NCBI RefSeq assembly: GCF_003149455.1
Contig: NZ_QFFK01000005.1
Span: forward strand, 186,001-250,000
DNA: 64,000 bases
Source of the DNA: Chitinophaga deserti
GTDB taxonomy: Bacteria; Bacteroidota; Bacteroidia; Chitinophagales; Chitinophagaceae
Direction of reading: 5' to 3'
Part shown: piece after piece, positions 8,320 to 17,579 of the stretch
Layout of the letters: each line of letters opens with the position of its first letter
Position numbering within the stretch: the stretch's first letter is position 1
Notes under the pieces: generated by a model
Told to the model about the DNA's origin: nothing
What the model saw: the letters and a program-made list of their open reading frames with translations, nothing else
The model's database searches: none
Made by a program: the position numbers and the translations under genes

Positions 8320-9549
8320 TTATGCGAGCGATAATAACTTGTTGCGCACCAACAAACAAGCACCGATTACACCTGCTTTTTCACCAAGGCGGGAAAGTAC
8401 CAGCTGGGTGTCGTTATTGACAAGACTGAGAGAGTATTTATTGATGGCCGATTTGATGGGCAGCCTGATGATATCGCCGGTAGTACTCATGCTGCCGCCG
8501 AGGATCACCAGCTCGGGATTGAAAAGATTGATGAGTACTGCTATGCCTTTACCCAGCTTTTCCCCAATCTCCGCCACCAGTTCAATGGCAAGCATATCAT
8601 CGTTGTTAGCGGCTTGTATGATATCTTCCAGTGTTACCTGCTCGGGCTGTTTGTGTTTCCGCATCACCACTGTTGAGAACCCGCCACGCAGCTTCTCCTG
8701 GAAGTTCCGCACAAGTGCCTGCCCCGAAGCTTCCGTTTCAAGACAACCTTTCTTACCGCAATGGCAGATCAGTTCATTATTGAAAAAAGGGATGTGCCCG
8801 AATTCACCTGCAAAGCCGGATTTGCCGTAGTAGAGCTGTCCGTTTATGAGGATGCCGAGGCCAATGCCATGGTCGAGGTTGATGAAGAGTACATTCTTTT
8901 CCTGGTTAACGGTGCCGCTGCTGAATTCTCCATAGGCCATAGCGCGGGAATCGTTTTCGAGGAAGGTGCGGATACCTACTCGGGATTCGATCACCCTGCT
9001 CAGGGGCTCTTCGTTGAAATGGAAAAAGCTGTAACTATAGCCGGTAGCGTAGTTGATACGGCCCGTGAGGTTTAAGCCCATACCCAGGATCTTTTCGCGG
9101 CTGATGGGCAGTTCGTCTATAAACTGCTGAATGATCCTGCAAAGCTCATCGAGCGATGCGGCGGTGTTCAGTAATTCATACGGTATCTTCTCGGTGCTCT
9201 TTACAAGGTTCTCCTTAAAGTCGAGCAGCCCGATGTTGATATGGAACTTCTTTACTTCCACCCCCACGAAAAAGCCTGCATCTGGCGCCATGCCGTAAAT
9301 ATTGGGCTTGCGGCCACCGGTACTGTCTATTTTGCCGTAATCGTTTACCAGTCCTTCCTGCAGCAGATCGTTCAGCAGGTGGGTGACCTTTGGGGTGGAG
9401 GCATTAATCTCCCGTGCCAGATCGGCTATCGTGGCATTGTTATACTGTGTGAAATAGGCGAGTATCTTCTTCTTCAGGCTCAGGTTTTTATACGCAACCC
9501 CGCCGAGGTTTTCACTGTTCAGCTCTTCAAAAAAAGTAGGTTGACCCAT
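8320..9549 (-). CDS. ROK-family transcriptional regulator
   Basis: A NagC/XylR-type regulator of about 409 residues. A winged helix-turn-helix occupies roughly residues 18-75 (KKILAYFTQYNNATIADLAREINAS). A sugar-kinase-like ROK domain follows, with the glycine-rich segment GLGILINGQLYYGKSGFAGEFGH and the zinc-binding CHCGKKGCLE. The frame continues to a Met at 9594, but a TAGCTTTG promoter box at 9606-9599 puts the transcript start near 9592, so I choose the Met at 9549. The gene is divergent from three exported enzyme genes starting at 9725, its most likely targets. The effector is probably a sugar or sugar derivative. Confidence 0.85.
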   Translation of the reverse strand: MGQPTFFEELNSENLGGVAYKNLSLKKKILAYFTQYNNATIADLAREINASTPKVTHLLNDLLQEGLVNDYGKIDSTGGRKPNIYGMAPDAGFFVGVEVKKFHINIGLLDFKENLVKSTEKIPYELLNTAASLDELCRIIQQFIDELPISREKILGMGLNLTGRINYATGYSYSFFHFNEEPLSRVIESRVGIRTFLENDSRAMAYGEFSSGTVNQEKNVLFINLDHGIGLGILINGQLYYGKSGFAGEFGHIPFFNNELICHCGKKGCLETEASGQALVRNFQEKLRGGFSTVVMRKHKQPEQVTLEDIIQAANNDDMLAIELVAEIGEKLGKGIAVLINLFNPELVILGGSMSTTGDIIRLPIKSAINKYSLSLVNNDTQLVLSRLGEKAGVIGACLLVRNKLLSLA

Positions 9550-9598
9550 ATATGCGTTTTGGGAGGATTCTTCTGTCCCGGTTGATGATATCAAGATA

Positions 9599-9606
9599 CA
9601 AAGCTA
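9599..9606 (-). promoter_or_regulatory. -7 box of the ROK gene
   Basis: The minus strand reads TAGCTTTG, matching TAnnTTTG. Its position argues for translation start at 9549, not 9594. The A/T-rich run at 9607-9660 separates it from the divergent operon and could hold the ROK operator. Confidence 0.5.
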
Positions 9607-9724
9607 TTCTTTTTAAAAAAAAATAAAAATAGAGAAGAGATATAGGGCTATCTTATTCAAATAAATTAAAAAGGGGTTGCAGATGGATAAAATTTATTGT
9701 TATTTAGGCGGATACATTCACGTC

Positions 9725-11584
9725 ATGATAAACTTATTGAAGAAAGCGGCCCGTATTGGCTGGCTGCTCCTCCTCCCTGCCTATCTCCTTGCACAGGAAC
9801 AAACAGACCTCCTTATCGTAGGAGGAGGCGCCAGCGGCACCATGGCCGGTATACAGGCATCCCGGATGGGTACAAAGACATTAATAGTTGAGGAAACGTC
9901 CTGGCTCGGTGGCATGCTTACCAGCGCGGGTGTAGCAGCCATCGATGGAAACCATCGCATGCCTTCCGGTCTCTGGGGAGAATTCCGCCAAAAGCTGTAT
10001 GATTATTACGGTGGAGCGGATAAAGTAGCTACAGGATGGGTGAGCAATACCCTCTTTGAACCGCACCGGGGCAATGCTATACTGAAGGAGATGGCCGCGG
10101 CGGAGAAGAATCTCCGGATTGTCTTTAACACGCAATTTATTTCTGTCCGTCGTAATGGTGACCGGTGGATGGTTACGGTGAAAGAAGGGAAGAAGTCCCG
10201 AGAGATCTCTGCCCGTCTTGTCATCGACGCTACCGAACTGGGTGATGTTATGGCGGCTGCCGGAGCTAAATATGATATCGGGATGGATAGCCGGAGTGAA
10301 ACGGGAGAAGCACTTGCCCCTCCAGTGGCAAACGACATTATCCAGGACCTCACTTACGTGGTAGTCCTGAAAGATTATGGCAAAGGGGCGGATAAAACCA
10401 TCGCCAGGCCTGCAGGATACGACCCGGAGCCTTTCCGCAAATGTTGTGATATCTCTGATCCTGCATCGTTCGATTCACCGCAGAGCAATTGCAATATGAT
10501 GATGACATATGGCAAGCTGCCCAACAATAAATACATGATCAACTGGCCGAAGTACGGCAACGATTACTACCTCAATATCATTGAAAAAACACCTGCACAG
10601 CGTACCGAAGCCCTGAAAGCCGCGAAGCTTCATACCCTCCGCTTCGTGTACTACCTGCAAACGGAACTGGGATTAAAACATCTGGGCATTGCAGATGATG
10701 AGTTCCCCACGGCAGACAGGCTGCCTATGATCCCTTACCACCGCGAATCGCGCAGGGTAAAAGGCCTGTCGCAGTTAACGGCTAATCACGTAGCGAACCC
10801 CTACAGCCAGGCTCTTCCCTTATACAGAACGGGCGTAGCGGTAGGCGATTATACCATCGATCACCACCACGATAAGAATCCGGATGCCCCGAAGATCGAC
10901 TTCGTGAAGATGCGGGTACCCTCGTATAATATCCCCCTCGGTGCATTGATCCCGCAAGGGGTGAATGGTATTATCGTGGCGGAGAAAAGCATCGGCGTTA
11001 CCAATATCGTAAATGGCGCCACACGCCTGCAGCCTGTGGTAATGGGAATAGGCCAGGCGGCTGGTGCACTGGCGGCAGTATGCCTCCGTAGCGGGCAGGA
11101 GCCCCATGCAGTGGATGTACGTGCCGTACAGCAGGCTCTGCTGGACAGCCGTGCTTACATCATGCCTTATTGCGACGTTTCGCCCGATAACCGGCAGTTT
11201 GCTGCTATTCAGCGCATCGGGGCGGCAGGGGTACTGCGTGGCAGTGGGGTGCCTTTCCAATGGGCGAACCAGACCTGGTTTTATCCGGAAAGAGAGATTT
11301 CGGGGTACGAGCTGGTAGAAGGTCTGCGTCCTTACTTCCCTGTGCTGAACACCTGGTGGAGTGCTTCCGGCCAGCCACTTACCGTTACGGCTATACTGGA
11401 GATCTTTAAAGCTGCGGGTACTTCCGTTACATTGGAGATACTGTCAGATAACTGGCAGCAGCTGGGCCTCCCCGGAAAACCGGCTGGTAATACCGTTCTT
11501 AACAGGGGCGCAGCGGCAGTGCTGACCGATCATTACCTGCAGCCATTCCAGCGCACAATTGATTTCGGGGGGAATATTCAATAA
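9725..11584 (+). CDS. Exported FAD-dependent oxidoreductase
   Basis: An FAD_oxidored-type protein of about 619 residues. I start it at the ATG at 9725 because the next residues form a clear signal peptide (MINLLKKAARIGWLLLLPAYLLAQ); an in-frame Met at 9677 would disrupt this. The dinucleotide-binding motif GGGASGTMAGIQASRMG is at about residues 32-48, with WLGGMLTSAGVAAIDGN following, typical of this family. The segment after residue 480 is a separate C-terminal domain. Relatives in Bacteroidota are often annotated as xanthan-lyase-like or generic FAD oxidoreductases in carbohydrate-use loci. The substrate is unknown. It heads a three-gene operon of exported enzymes. Confidence 0.82.
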   Translation: MINLLKKAARIGWLLLLPAYLLAQEQTDLLIVGGGASGTMAGIQASRMGTKTLIVEETSWLGGMLTSAGVAAIDGNHRMPSGLWGEFRQKLYDYYGGADKVATGWVSNTLFEPHRGNAILKEMAAAEKNLRIVFNTQFISVRRNGDRWMVTVKEGKKSREISARLVIDATELGDVMAAAGAKYDIGMDSRSETGEALAPPVANDIIQDLTYVVVLKDYGKGADKTIARPAGYDPEPFRKCCDISDPASFDSPQSNCNMMMTYGKLPNNKYMINWPKYGNDYYLNIIEKTPAQRTEALKAAKLHTLRFVYYLQTELGLKHLGIADDEFPTADRLPMIPYHRESRRVKGLSQLTANHVANPYSQALPLYRTGVAVGDYTIDHHHDKNPDAPKIDFVKMRVPSYNIPLGALIPQGVNGIIVAEKSIGVTNIVNGATRLQPVVMGIGQAAGALAAVCLRSGQEPHAVDVRAVQQALLDSRAYIMPYCDVSPDNRQFAAIQRIGAAGVLRGSGVPFQWANQTWFYPEREISGYELVEGLRPYFPVLNTWWSASGQPLTVTAILEIFKAAGTSVTLEILSDNWQQLGLPGKPAGNTVLNRGAAAVLTDHYLQPFQRTIDFGGNIQ

Positions 11585-11593
11585 ATCTCAACC

Positions 11594-12268
11594 ATGGTTA
11601 TGCATACATTAAAACTGATTGCAGGGCTTAGTCTCCTGACCTCACTGGGCGCAAGTGCCCAGCAAATAGACAGTTCTTACGCCAACGATTACTATAAGGG
11701 CCGGATGGAACTCTTTGCAACTTTTCCGGAGCAGCGCGGTGCCATCGTTTTCCTCGGTAACAGTATTACAGAACGCGGGGCCTGGGCAGAGCTGCTGCCC
11801 GGTAAAAAGATCGTAAACCGTGGTATCGGGGGCGATAATACTTTTGGTGTGCTGGCGCGCCTCGATGGCATTATGGCCACGAAGCCTTCGAAGGTCTTCC
11901 TCCTGATTGGTATCAATGATCTTGGCCGGGGCCTCCCGGAATCAGTGATCCTTGCCAATTACCGCCGTATCCTCGAAAAACTGGCTACCACACTGCCTAA
12001 AACGAAAGTAATGGTGCAAAGCGTATTGCCCATGCATGAATCGAAGCTGCCTGCCTATCTGAAAAACAAAGCAGATAAAGTGAAGTCTCTGAACGCGGGT
12101 ATTCAACTGCTGGCGAAGGAGTTTGGATACCCATATCTCAACCTGCACGAATGGGCGGCAGATGAACATGGGGAACTTAAATCCGGCTTCACTGGTGATG
12201 GTATCCATATTACACCGCCGGCATATGCTGCCTGGGTAAGCTGGCTGAAAGAAAAAAAACATCTGTAG
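11594..12268 (+). CDS. Exported SGNH/GDSL hydrolase
   Basis: A 224-residue SGNH esterase with an N-terminal signal peptide cut after about residue 22 (GASAQ). All four blocks are visible: block I LGNSITERG (Ser), block II NRGIGGDNTFG (Gly), block III IGINDLGRG (Asn), and block V DGIHITPPAY (Asp and His). It is probably a periplasmic or secreted carbohydrate esterase or acyl hydrolase. It starts nine bases after the oxidoreductase stop, so the two are cotranscribed. Confidence 0.87.
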   Translation: MVMHTLKLIAGLSLLTSLGASAQQIDSSYANDYYKGRMELFATFPEQRGAIVFLGNSITERGAWAELLPGKKIVNRGIGGDNTFGVLARLDGIMATKPSKVFLLIGINDLGRGLPESVILANYRRILEKLATTLPKTKVMVQSVLPMHESKLPAYLKNKADKVKSLNAGIQLLAKEFGYPYLNLHEWAADEHGELKSGFTGDGIHITPPAYAAWVSWLKEKKHL

Positions 12269-12271
12269 ATC

Positions 12272-12302
12272 CCGGAAGTAGCCGGGAGGTTGTTTATTTT
12301 TG
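12272..12302 (+). promoter_or_regulatory. Small hairpin and possible internal -7 box
   Basis: CCCGG and CCGGG form a short stem, then TATTTTTG at 12295-12302 matches TAnnTTTG. The next ATG is at 12307, so a transcript from here would be leaderless. It may be a weak internal promoter or a partial attenuator between the second and third gene. Confidence 0.3.
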
Positions 12303-12306
12303 AAGC

Positions 12307-13170
12307 ATGAGGATATTTCTGATGCTGCTCCTTTGCAGTACGGCCCTAAGGGCCCAGGACCGCATCGATTATGCGGTGAAAGACCAGGACACCCTTTATA
12401 TGCTGCATTATGCACCTGAAGGGCAGGGGAACGGTATAACGGTGATGCATGTACACGGTGGCGGTTTTTCCGGAGGCTCTCCGGCAGGGGATCAGGCTTT
12501 TGCCAAAGGTCTGCAGGCGAAAGGCTATAATGTATTCTCCATATCGTACCGCCTTTTCCTGAAAGGCAGCGATTTCGGATGCGGTACCGCCACACCGGTT
12601 AAGCTGAAAGCCATCTCCACCGCTGTGGAAGATGTGGCCGATGCCTCGCGGTACCTGATTGAGAAAGGTGCATCGCTGAAGGTAAACCCTTCCAAATTAT
12701 ACCTCTCCGGCAGCAGTGCCGGGGCCGAAGCTATCCTGCATCTGCTGTATAATCCCTTTGCCGCATCCGATAAAGCGCGGTACAGTTATTTTGCAGAGAA
12801 ACAACGCTTTAAAGGTGCGCTCGTTTTTGCAGGGGGGCTTGTAGACATTAATCCTGTTACTACTACCAACTGGGTGCCCACGCTGTTTATGCATGGTACC
12901 ACCGATGAACTGGTGCCCTATGGTACTGCAGCACACCGCTTCTGTAGTGCTGATCAGCCGGGCTGGATGATTATGTTCGGTGATAAAACGATATTCGAAA
13001 AGGGGAAGAGGATGGGGAAGCACGCTCTGCTCTACACGTATGTAGGCCGTGGGCATGAAGTGTCTGGCTACATGAACCGGGAAGTCCCTAAAATAGATCA
13101 GTTCCTCCAGAGCGTTAACAGTGGTAAACCCATGAAGGCACTGGAGATCATTGTTCCTAAAGGGAAATAA
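12307..13170 (+). CDS. Exported alpha/beta hydrolase (esterase)
   Basis: A 287-residue secreted esterase-like protein with a short signal peptide ending near residue 16 (ALRAQ). The oxyanion motif HVHGGGFSGG is near residue 50, the nucleophile elbow is GSSAG (about 136), the acid is in HGTTDELVPYG (about 200) and the His is in GRGHEV (about 245). The layout fits BD-FAE/acetyl-xylan-esterase-like hydrolases. With the SGNH enzyme and FAD oxidoreductase upstream it suggests removal of acyl decorations from a carbohydrate. A terminator follows. Confidence 0.84.
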   Translation: MRIFLMLLLCSTALRAQDRIDYAVKDQDTLYMLHYAPEGQGNGITVMHVHGGGFSGGSPAGDQAFAKGLQAKGYNVFSISYRLFLKGSDFGCGTATPVKLKAISTAVEDVADASRYLIEKGASLKVNPSKLYLSGSSAGAEAILHLLYNPFAASDKARYSYFAEKQRFKGALVFAGGLVDINPVTTTNWVPTLFMHGTTDELVPYGTAAHRFCSADQPGWMIMFGDKTIFEKGKRMGKHALLYTYVGRGHEVSGYMNREVPKIDQFLQSVNSGKPMKALEIIVPKGK

Positions 13171-13189
13171 TTACTTGTTACGATAAATG

Positions 13190-13227
13190 AAAAATCCGGA
13201 TGCAGGAAGCATCCGGATTTTTTTATC
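13190..13227 (+). terminator. Rho-independent terminator
   Basis: AAATCCGGATGC pairs with GCATCCGGATTT around AGGAA and is followed by T8. It ends the oxidoreductase/esterase operon and, because of the leading A-run, may also serve the convergent kinase gene. Confidence 0.88.
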
Positions 13228-13243
13228 CTTTATGTCAGGTGGT

Positions 13244-15154
13244 TCAGTTATTATCGGAGCCGCCGGGGGAATGCTCACGGGCAAATGGAGTGATGTCGAA
13301 TTCCACATAGGCACTGGTACCTTTACCCGGACTGCTGTCCCATTCGATGATACCGCCCAGTGTTTTAACGCGGTTGCGTAAAGCGGTAAGCCCCATACCC
13401 GCCTGCGTGGTGTCGAATCCCTTCCCATCGTCTTCCACCGTAATATTCAGCACCATTTCCACCTGTGTGAGCTGCACCATGATCTGTGAGGCATCGGCAT
13501 GCCGGATGGCGTTATGGATCAGTTCCTGGGCAAGGCGGTATACGGCCAGTTCGAAGTTGTGGCGGCAGCGGGAAATATTGCCCAGCACATGGCAATCGAT
13601 GCGGATATTCCCATACCTGCCCAGGTTGCCGCAATACCTGCGCATGGATTCGCCCAGTCCGTATTGCTCAATCATTTCAGGCATGAGGTTATGGGCGGTT
13701 TTCCTGACCTCATGGGAGGCTTCGTCCAGCAGGTGCAATGCGTTGCCGAGTCCTTCGGATTCCGGGAGGCCGGGCACTGCCTGGTACACCATGCTGAGGT
13801 GCATTTTGATAGCTGCCAGCATACCGGCTATGCCATCATGGAGATCTCCCGCTATGCGGGATCGTTCTCTTTCTTCTCCGGCCATGGCTGCTTCCAGCAG
13901 TTTTACTTCATTCTTTTCTTCCTGTGTCCTGAATCTTTCCTGCTGCAGCCGCTGCCGTTGCCGGCTGATCCATACGGCAGCTATCAATGCAATCAGTACA
14001 ATACCGCCAATAGCGGAAATGCCGATGAGCTGGTTGTTTTTTTGCTCTATGCGCAGTTTGCCTTCTGCCAGCGCCGCATCCTTCCGGGCGCTCTGGTGGC
14101 GTACTTCCATTTCATGGATGGTGCGGATGTGTTTGTCGCTCAGGATACTGTCGGATGCTTCGCGATATCGGAGGAGGTAACGATAGGCGTTGGGATAGTC
14201 GCCCGTTTTGGCATAATGCAACTGCATTTTATGGTACACATCCACACGACTTTCTGCAGAACCAATTTTCTCTGCTATAACCAGGGCATCCTCCAGCAGT
14301 TGCTTTGCTTCGGCGGGGTTGCCCATTGCCAGCTTAATACTGGAAACGATGCAGAGGATCTTCACTATTTCGAACTGGTTATTGAGCAGTCTGGCTTTAT
14401 CGAGCGCAATATTGGCATAATACTGTGCGGAGTCGTGCATGGCAATGCGCGAATAGTGGTCTGAAAGATTTACGGTGGCAATTTCTATCAGGTAATCATC
14501 TTTCCGCAACCGGGCTATTTCCAATGCCCGCAGCTGCCGGATGAAATTCTCGGCAGGTTTCTTCAGTTCATGGTACACCGCCCCCTGGTTTACCAGGGCC
14601 TGCGCCAGGGTGGTAGAGTCCCCCGCTGCCAGCGATAGCTTCTCCGCCTCTTCATAGTCTTTCAACGCCAGCTGGTAATCCATCATGGATGAGTGTACCC
14701 TGCCTTTCCCGATATAGATGTTCCTTTTTTGGGGCTGCATATCATGCAGGTCGAAAAGGTCGAGGGCGCGCTGGTAATTGACGATGGCACTATCGTACAT
14801 CGTCATATACTGGTACGTGTTGCCCGTACTGTTATAGCAGGCACAAACGGACCAGACGTCTCCGATCTTGCTGTAAAGCGGTACAGCTTCCGCGAAACAC
14901 TGCAGGCTGCTGTCGTACTGCCCCATATCAGCATATACGAAGCCCCGGTAATGGAATGTTTTGGCCAGGCCACGGGTATACCCGGCAGTACGGCTGGCGG
15001 TGGCTATTTTACGGTAGGCGGCTATTGCGGCCTGCTGCTGGCCGTTTTCCAGTATCTCTGCTGTATCGAGCATCCGCTCTATGTAAACGGAATCCTGGCC
15101 ATATGCTGCTACGGAAAGGAGCGACAGGAAGAAAAAAAGTTTGCGGAATATCAT
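13244..15154 (-). CDS. TPR-containing sensor histidine kinase (HisKA_3, NarL-type partner)
   Basis: About 636 residues from the ATG at 15154, which begins a signal peptide (MIFRKLFFFLSLLSVAAYGQ). The frame stays open to 15421, but that extension overlaps the divergent promoter and lipoprotein start. The first half is built of TPR repeats facing the periplasm. One membrane segment (IGGIVLIALIAAVWI) follows, then a coiled linker, the HisKA_3 phosphoacceptor ERERSRIAGDLHDG and an HATPase domain with DDGKGFD and GMGLTALRNRV. Kinases of this type phosphorylate LuxR-type response regulators; none is adjacent, so it is an orphan. Confidence 0.87.
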   Translation of the reverse strand: MIFRKLFFFLSLLSVAAYGQDSVYIERMLDTAEILENGQQQAAIAAYRKIATASRTAGYTRGLAKTFHYRGFVYADMGQYDSSLQCFAEAVPLYSKIGDVWSVCACYNSTGNTYQYMTMYDSAIVNYQRALDLFDLHDMQPQKRNIYIGKGRVHSSMMDYQLALKDYEEAEKLSLAAGDSTTLAQALVNQGAVYHELKKPAENFIRQLRALEIARLRKDDYLIEIATVNLSDHYSRIAMHDSAQYYANIALDKARLLNNQFEIVKILCIVSSIKLAMGNPAEAKQLLEDALVIAEKIGSAESRVDVYHKMQLHYAKTGDYPNAYRYLLRYREASDSILSDKHIRTIHEMEVRHQSARKDAALAEGKLRIEQKNNQLIGISAIGGIVLIALIAAVWISRQRQRLQQERFRTQEEKNEVKLLEAAMAGEERERSRIAGDLHDGIAGMLAAIKMHLSMVYQAVPGLPESEGLGNALHLLDEASHEVRKTAHNLMPEMIEQYGLGESMRRYCGNLGRYGNIRIDCHVLGNISRCRHNFELAVYRLAQELIHNAIRHADASQIMVQLTQVEMVLNITVEDDGKGFDTTQAGMGLTALRNRVKTLGGIIEWDSSPGKGTSAYVEFDITPFAREHSPGGSDNN

Positions 15155-15265
15155 AAGTACCGGTATCGCATACAATATTAGTGATTCACAAAAATTGGGG
15201 TGTACGTGTTTTACGTAGATATAAAAATACGTTTTACTGCCGGGATCATGGTAGTGCCGGCGGAT

Positions 15266-15273
15266 TAGTTTTG
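15266..15273 (+). promoter_or_regulatory. -7 box of the lipocalin-like lipoprotein gene
   Basis: TAGTTTTG matches TAnnTTTG and lies 13 bases before the ATG at 15287. Nearby, ACGTGTTTTACG and ACGTTTTACTG form an imperfect direct repeat (15204-15239) that might be an operator. Confidence 0.4.
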
Positions 15274-15286
15274 CAGAAAAAAGAAA

Positions 15287-15754
15287 ATGAAAAAGATGTT
15301 GTTCACCCTGATGGGTATTGCAGTAATGGCTGCCGCGGTATCCTGCAAAAAGAAGAAAGATGAACCGGCAGCGCAGGTATCCAAAATGCTGATTGGCACT
15401 AAATGGAAAGTGTCTGCACAAACAGTGTCTCCAGCCATAGATCTGAATGGCGACGGACAGGCTGATACAGATGTATTTGCCCTACAGCCGGCCTGTTCGA
15501 AAGACGATTACCTGGTATTCAGCGAAGGAGGTGCATTCCAGTTCTATGAAGGAGCGGTAAAATGTACAGAGGAAAACCATACCGCCGGCACATGGGTACT
15601 GTTTAACAACGACAAATCTATCCGCATTACAGACGAAGACGGTACTTTCGAAGCGCAGATACTGAGCATCAGTTCGGGCACGCTCTCCTATAAATTCAAC
15701 GAGGAGATTAACGGTCAAACCGTTACCATTACAGAAACCCGGGTGAAATTATAA
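15287..15754 (+). CDS. Lipocalin-like lipoprotein
   Basis: A 155-residue lipoprotein. The signal peptide ends in the lipobox AAVSC at residues 16-20, followed by a lysine-rich stretch. The remainder, with IGTKWKVSAQTVSP, CSKDDYLVFSEGGAFQFYEG and GTWVLFNNDKSIRITD, has the strand pattern and motif order of the small lipocalin-like domains common in Bacteroidota. The ligand and role are unknown. Its TAA stop at 15752-15754 directly abuts the stop of the convergent LytTR gene with no spacer. Confidence 0.72.
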   Translation: MKKMLFTLMGIAVMAAAVSCKKKKDEPAAQVSKMLIGTKWKVSAQTVSPAIDLNGDGQADTDVFALQPACSKDDYLVFSEGGAFQFYEGAVKCTEENHTAGTWVLFNNDKSIRITDEDGTFEAQILSISSGTLSYKFNEEINGQTVTITETRVKL

Positions 15755-16444
15755 TCAGCGTTCTTTCAGCTTGTTGAGATTGATCTTGAATGTCTGGCCT
15801 ACAGGCAGGCTCTCGTCGAGGATTACCACATGGCGGGGGCCCCATTCTTCCACTTTATCTGTGGCAATGATATAGGACTTATGAATACGCACGAAGCAAC
15901 TGGCGGGAAGGAGTTTCTCCATTTCCGCCGTTGTTGCGTTTACGATCAGGCATTTGTTTTCCAGGTAAACCTTCACGTAGTTGCCCATACTTTGTACGTA
16001 GTAGATATCTGCGGGGTCTACCGTGGTTTGGGTGCTACCGGTTTTTAGCACCAGCGGCTCTACGGCAGGCTTTTCCACCGGAGCTTCCTGTTGCAGTATT
16101 TTGTTTACGGCTTTAAGGAAGCGGGGGAAGGAGATGGGTTTGAGGATATAATCCACCACATCATACTCATAGCTTTCCAGCGCAAATTCACTGTATGCGG
16201 TGGTTAGGATGATCTTGGGGCGGGTGGTGCCCAAAGTCTTGAGCAGATCGAGGCCGCTCAGTTCGGGCATATTGATGTCGAGGAACACTACATCCACTTT
16301 CTCACGATGGAGGAAGTTGGCGGTTTCCATGGCGTTGTAGCAATGGCCCACCACCTGCAGGGCTTGTACTTTTTCGATATGCGCTTCCAGTACGTAGTGG
16401 GCGCCGGGTTCGTCATCTACGATCAGGCAACGGAGTGTTTGCAT
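15755..16444 (-). CDS. LytTR-family response regulator
   Basis: A 229-residue response regulator. The receiver domain (1-115) carries the acidic pair D10-D11, phospho-acceptor D56 in VFLDINMP, T81-T82 and K102 in ILKPISF. The LytTR DNA-binding domain spans about 125-229, with YYVQSMGNYVKVYLENK and FVRIHKSYII as family signatures. Its start lies 32 bases inside the upstream kinase gene, so the pair is translationally coupled. Targets are unknown. Confidence 0.92.
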   Translation of the reverse strand: MQTLRCLIVDDEPGAHYVLEAHIEKVQALQVVGHCYNAMETANFLHREKVDVVFLDINMPELSGLDLLKTLGTTRPKIILTTAYSEFALESYEYDVVDYILKPISFPRFLKAVNKILQQEAPVEKPAVEPLVLKTGSTQTTVDPADIYYVQSMGNYVKVYLENKCLIVNATTAEMEKLLPASCFVRIHKSYIIATDKVEEWGPRHVVILDESLPVGQTFKINLNKLKER

Positions 16445-17447
16445 GGCGGTCGAGCGTTAATTGCAATTCGGTATAATAAATATTGTTTTCTTCGTAAGAT
16501 ATCAGCGTGTGGCGCTTGGCGTATGCCAGGGCAAGCCGCTGGCGAACGTTGTTCAATCCCACGCCCGTCGAAGATACGGATTGTTTGTTGGACGGAACGG
16601 TATTCCGGATCTTCAGCAGCAGTGTTTCCCCCTTGATTTCCAGCTCTACTTTTATATACGAGGCCGACATGCTGGAGGGAGCGTATTTAAAAGCGTTTTC
16701 CACGAACGCGATAAGGATAAGCGGGGTGATGAGCAGGTCTTTTTCATGCCCTTTCTTCTTAAACGTTACCTGGCAGCGCTGCCTTACCCTTGCCCGCTCC
16801 AGGTGTACATAGTTGCGGATAAACTGCAGCTCATCTTCCAGCGGCACCAGTTGCTTACGCGAGCTTTGTAGCTGATAGCGCATCAGTTCTGATATGCTGA
16901 GGATGAGTTCCGGCGTTTTATTGGGATAGCGGAGGCTTACACCGTACAGGTTGTTAAGGGTGTTGAAGAAGAAGTGAGGGTCCAGCTGGCTCTGGAGGTA
17001 TTGCAGCTCTTTTTCCTTCAGCAGGAGGGAGTTGCGCAGCTCCATTGTTTGCAGGGTAGCCCCGCGGTAGAGGAACCACATACCCACACCTATGAGGAGG
17101 CAGGCGGCACCAAATACAAGATCTCCCAGCCACAGCACGTTATTATCGGTCCTGAACACATACACCCGCAAGGTGTAGGTAACAGTGGTTACTATGGCCA
17201 GCCAGCCCACTACAGCCCAGATGTATTGCCAGTACTGGCTTTTATGGATAAGCAGTTTTAACACGAATTTGTTGTGCAAAACGCACATCACGTAGATGTA
17301 TGCCAGTGATACACTCTGGTATACAAACAACCGCACATTGCTCAGTGGCTCGTACTGAAGGTTTACCAGCACGTTCACTGCCAGGAGCACGATGAGGAAC
17401 AGCAGGTTCACTACAAGTCCGTTCTGGAAAAAATTTCTGAATGCCAT
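16413..17447 (-). CDS. LytS-type membrane sensor histidine kinase
   Basis: A 344-residue His_kinase-family (PF06580) protein. Four membrane segments fall in residues 10-125, a coiled linker follows (about 130-155), and the phosphoacceptor is H158 in QLDPHFFFNTLNN. The HATPase part has FVENAFKYA and GVGLNNVRQRL. There is no large extracytoplasmic sensor, so the signal is probably sensed in or near the membrane. It overlaps the downstream LytTR gene by 32 bases and is its cognate kinase. Confidence 0.9.
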   Translation of the reverse strand: MAFRNFFQNGLVVNLLFLIVLLAVNVLVNLQYEPLSNVRLFVYQSVSLAYIYVMCVLHNKFVLKLLIHKSQYWQYIWAVVGWLAIVTTVTYTLRVYVFRTDNNVLWLGDLVFGAACLLIGVGMWFLYRGATLQTMELRNSLLLKEKELQYLQSQLDPHFFFNTLNNLYGVSLRYPNKTPELILSISELMRYQLQSSRKQLVPLEDELQFIRNYVHLERARVRQRCQVTFKKKGHEKDLLITPLILIAFVENAFKYAPSSMSASYIKVELEIKGETLLLKIRNTVPSNKQSVSSTGVGLNNVRQRLALAYAKRHTLISYEENNIYYTELQLTLDRHANTPLPDRR

Positions 17448-17542
17448 ACGGACGGCAATTTAAGACGAACCGGCCGTATTCCGCACCCGTTTTCTGATGT
17501 CCCGCATTCGTCATTTCCTGCATTTGGTTGATCACTCGGCAC

Positions 17543-17573
17543 TTGCGGGGTTTCCGGTTTCGCTGCACCTTTG
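17543..17573 (+). promoter_or_regulatory. Promoter with no protein gene behind it
   Basis: TTG at 17543-17545, 20 bases of spacer, and CACCTTTG at 17566-17573 resemble the Bacteroidota promoter and the nearby his promoter (TACCTTTGCAC). The expected start is near 17580. No gene follows before the terminator at 17630-17676. Confidence 0.5.
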
Positions 17574-17579
17574 CACCGA

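Noticed and set aside
15155..15421. N-terminal extension of the TPR kinase up to 15421
   Set aside because: The extension would overlap the divergent lipoprotein gene and remove the clear signal peptide beginning at 15154.
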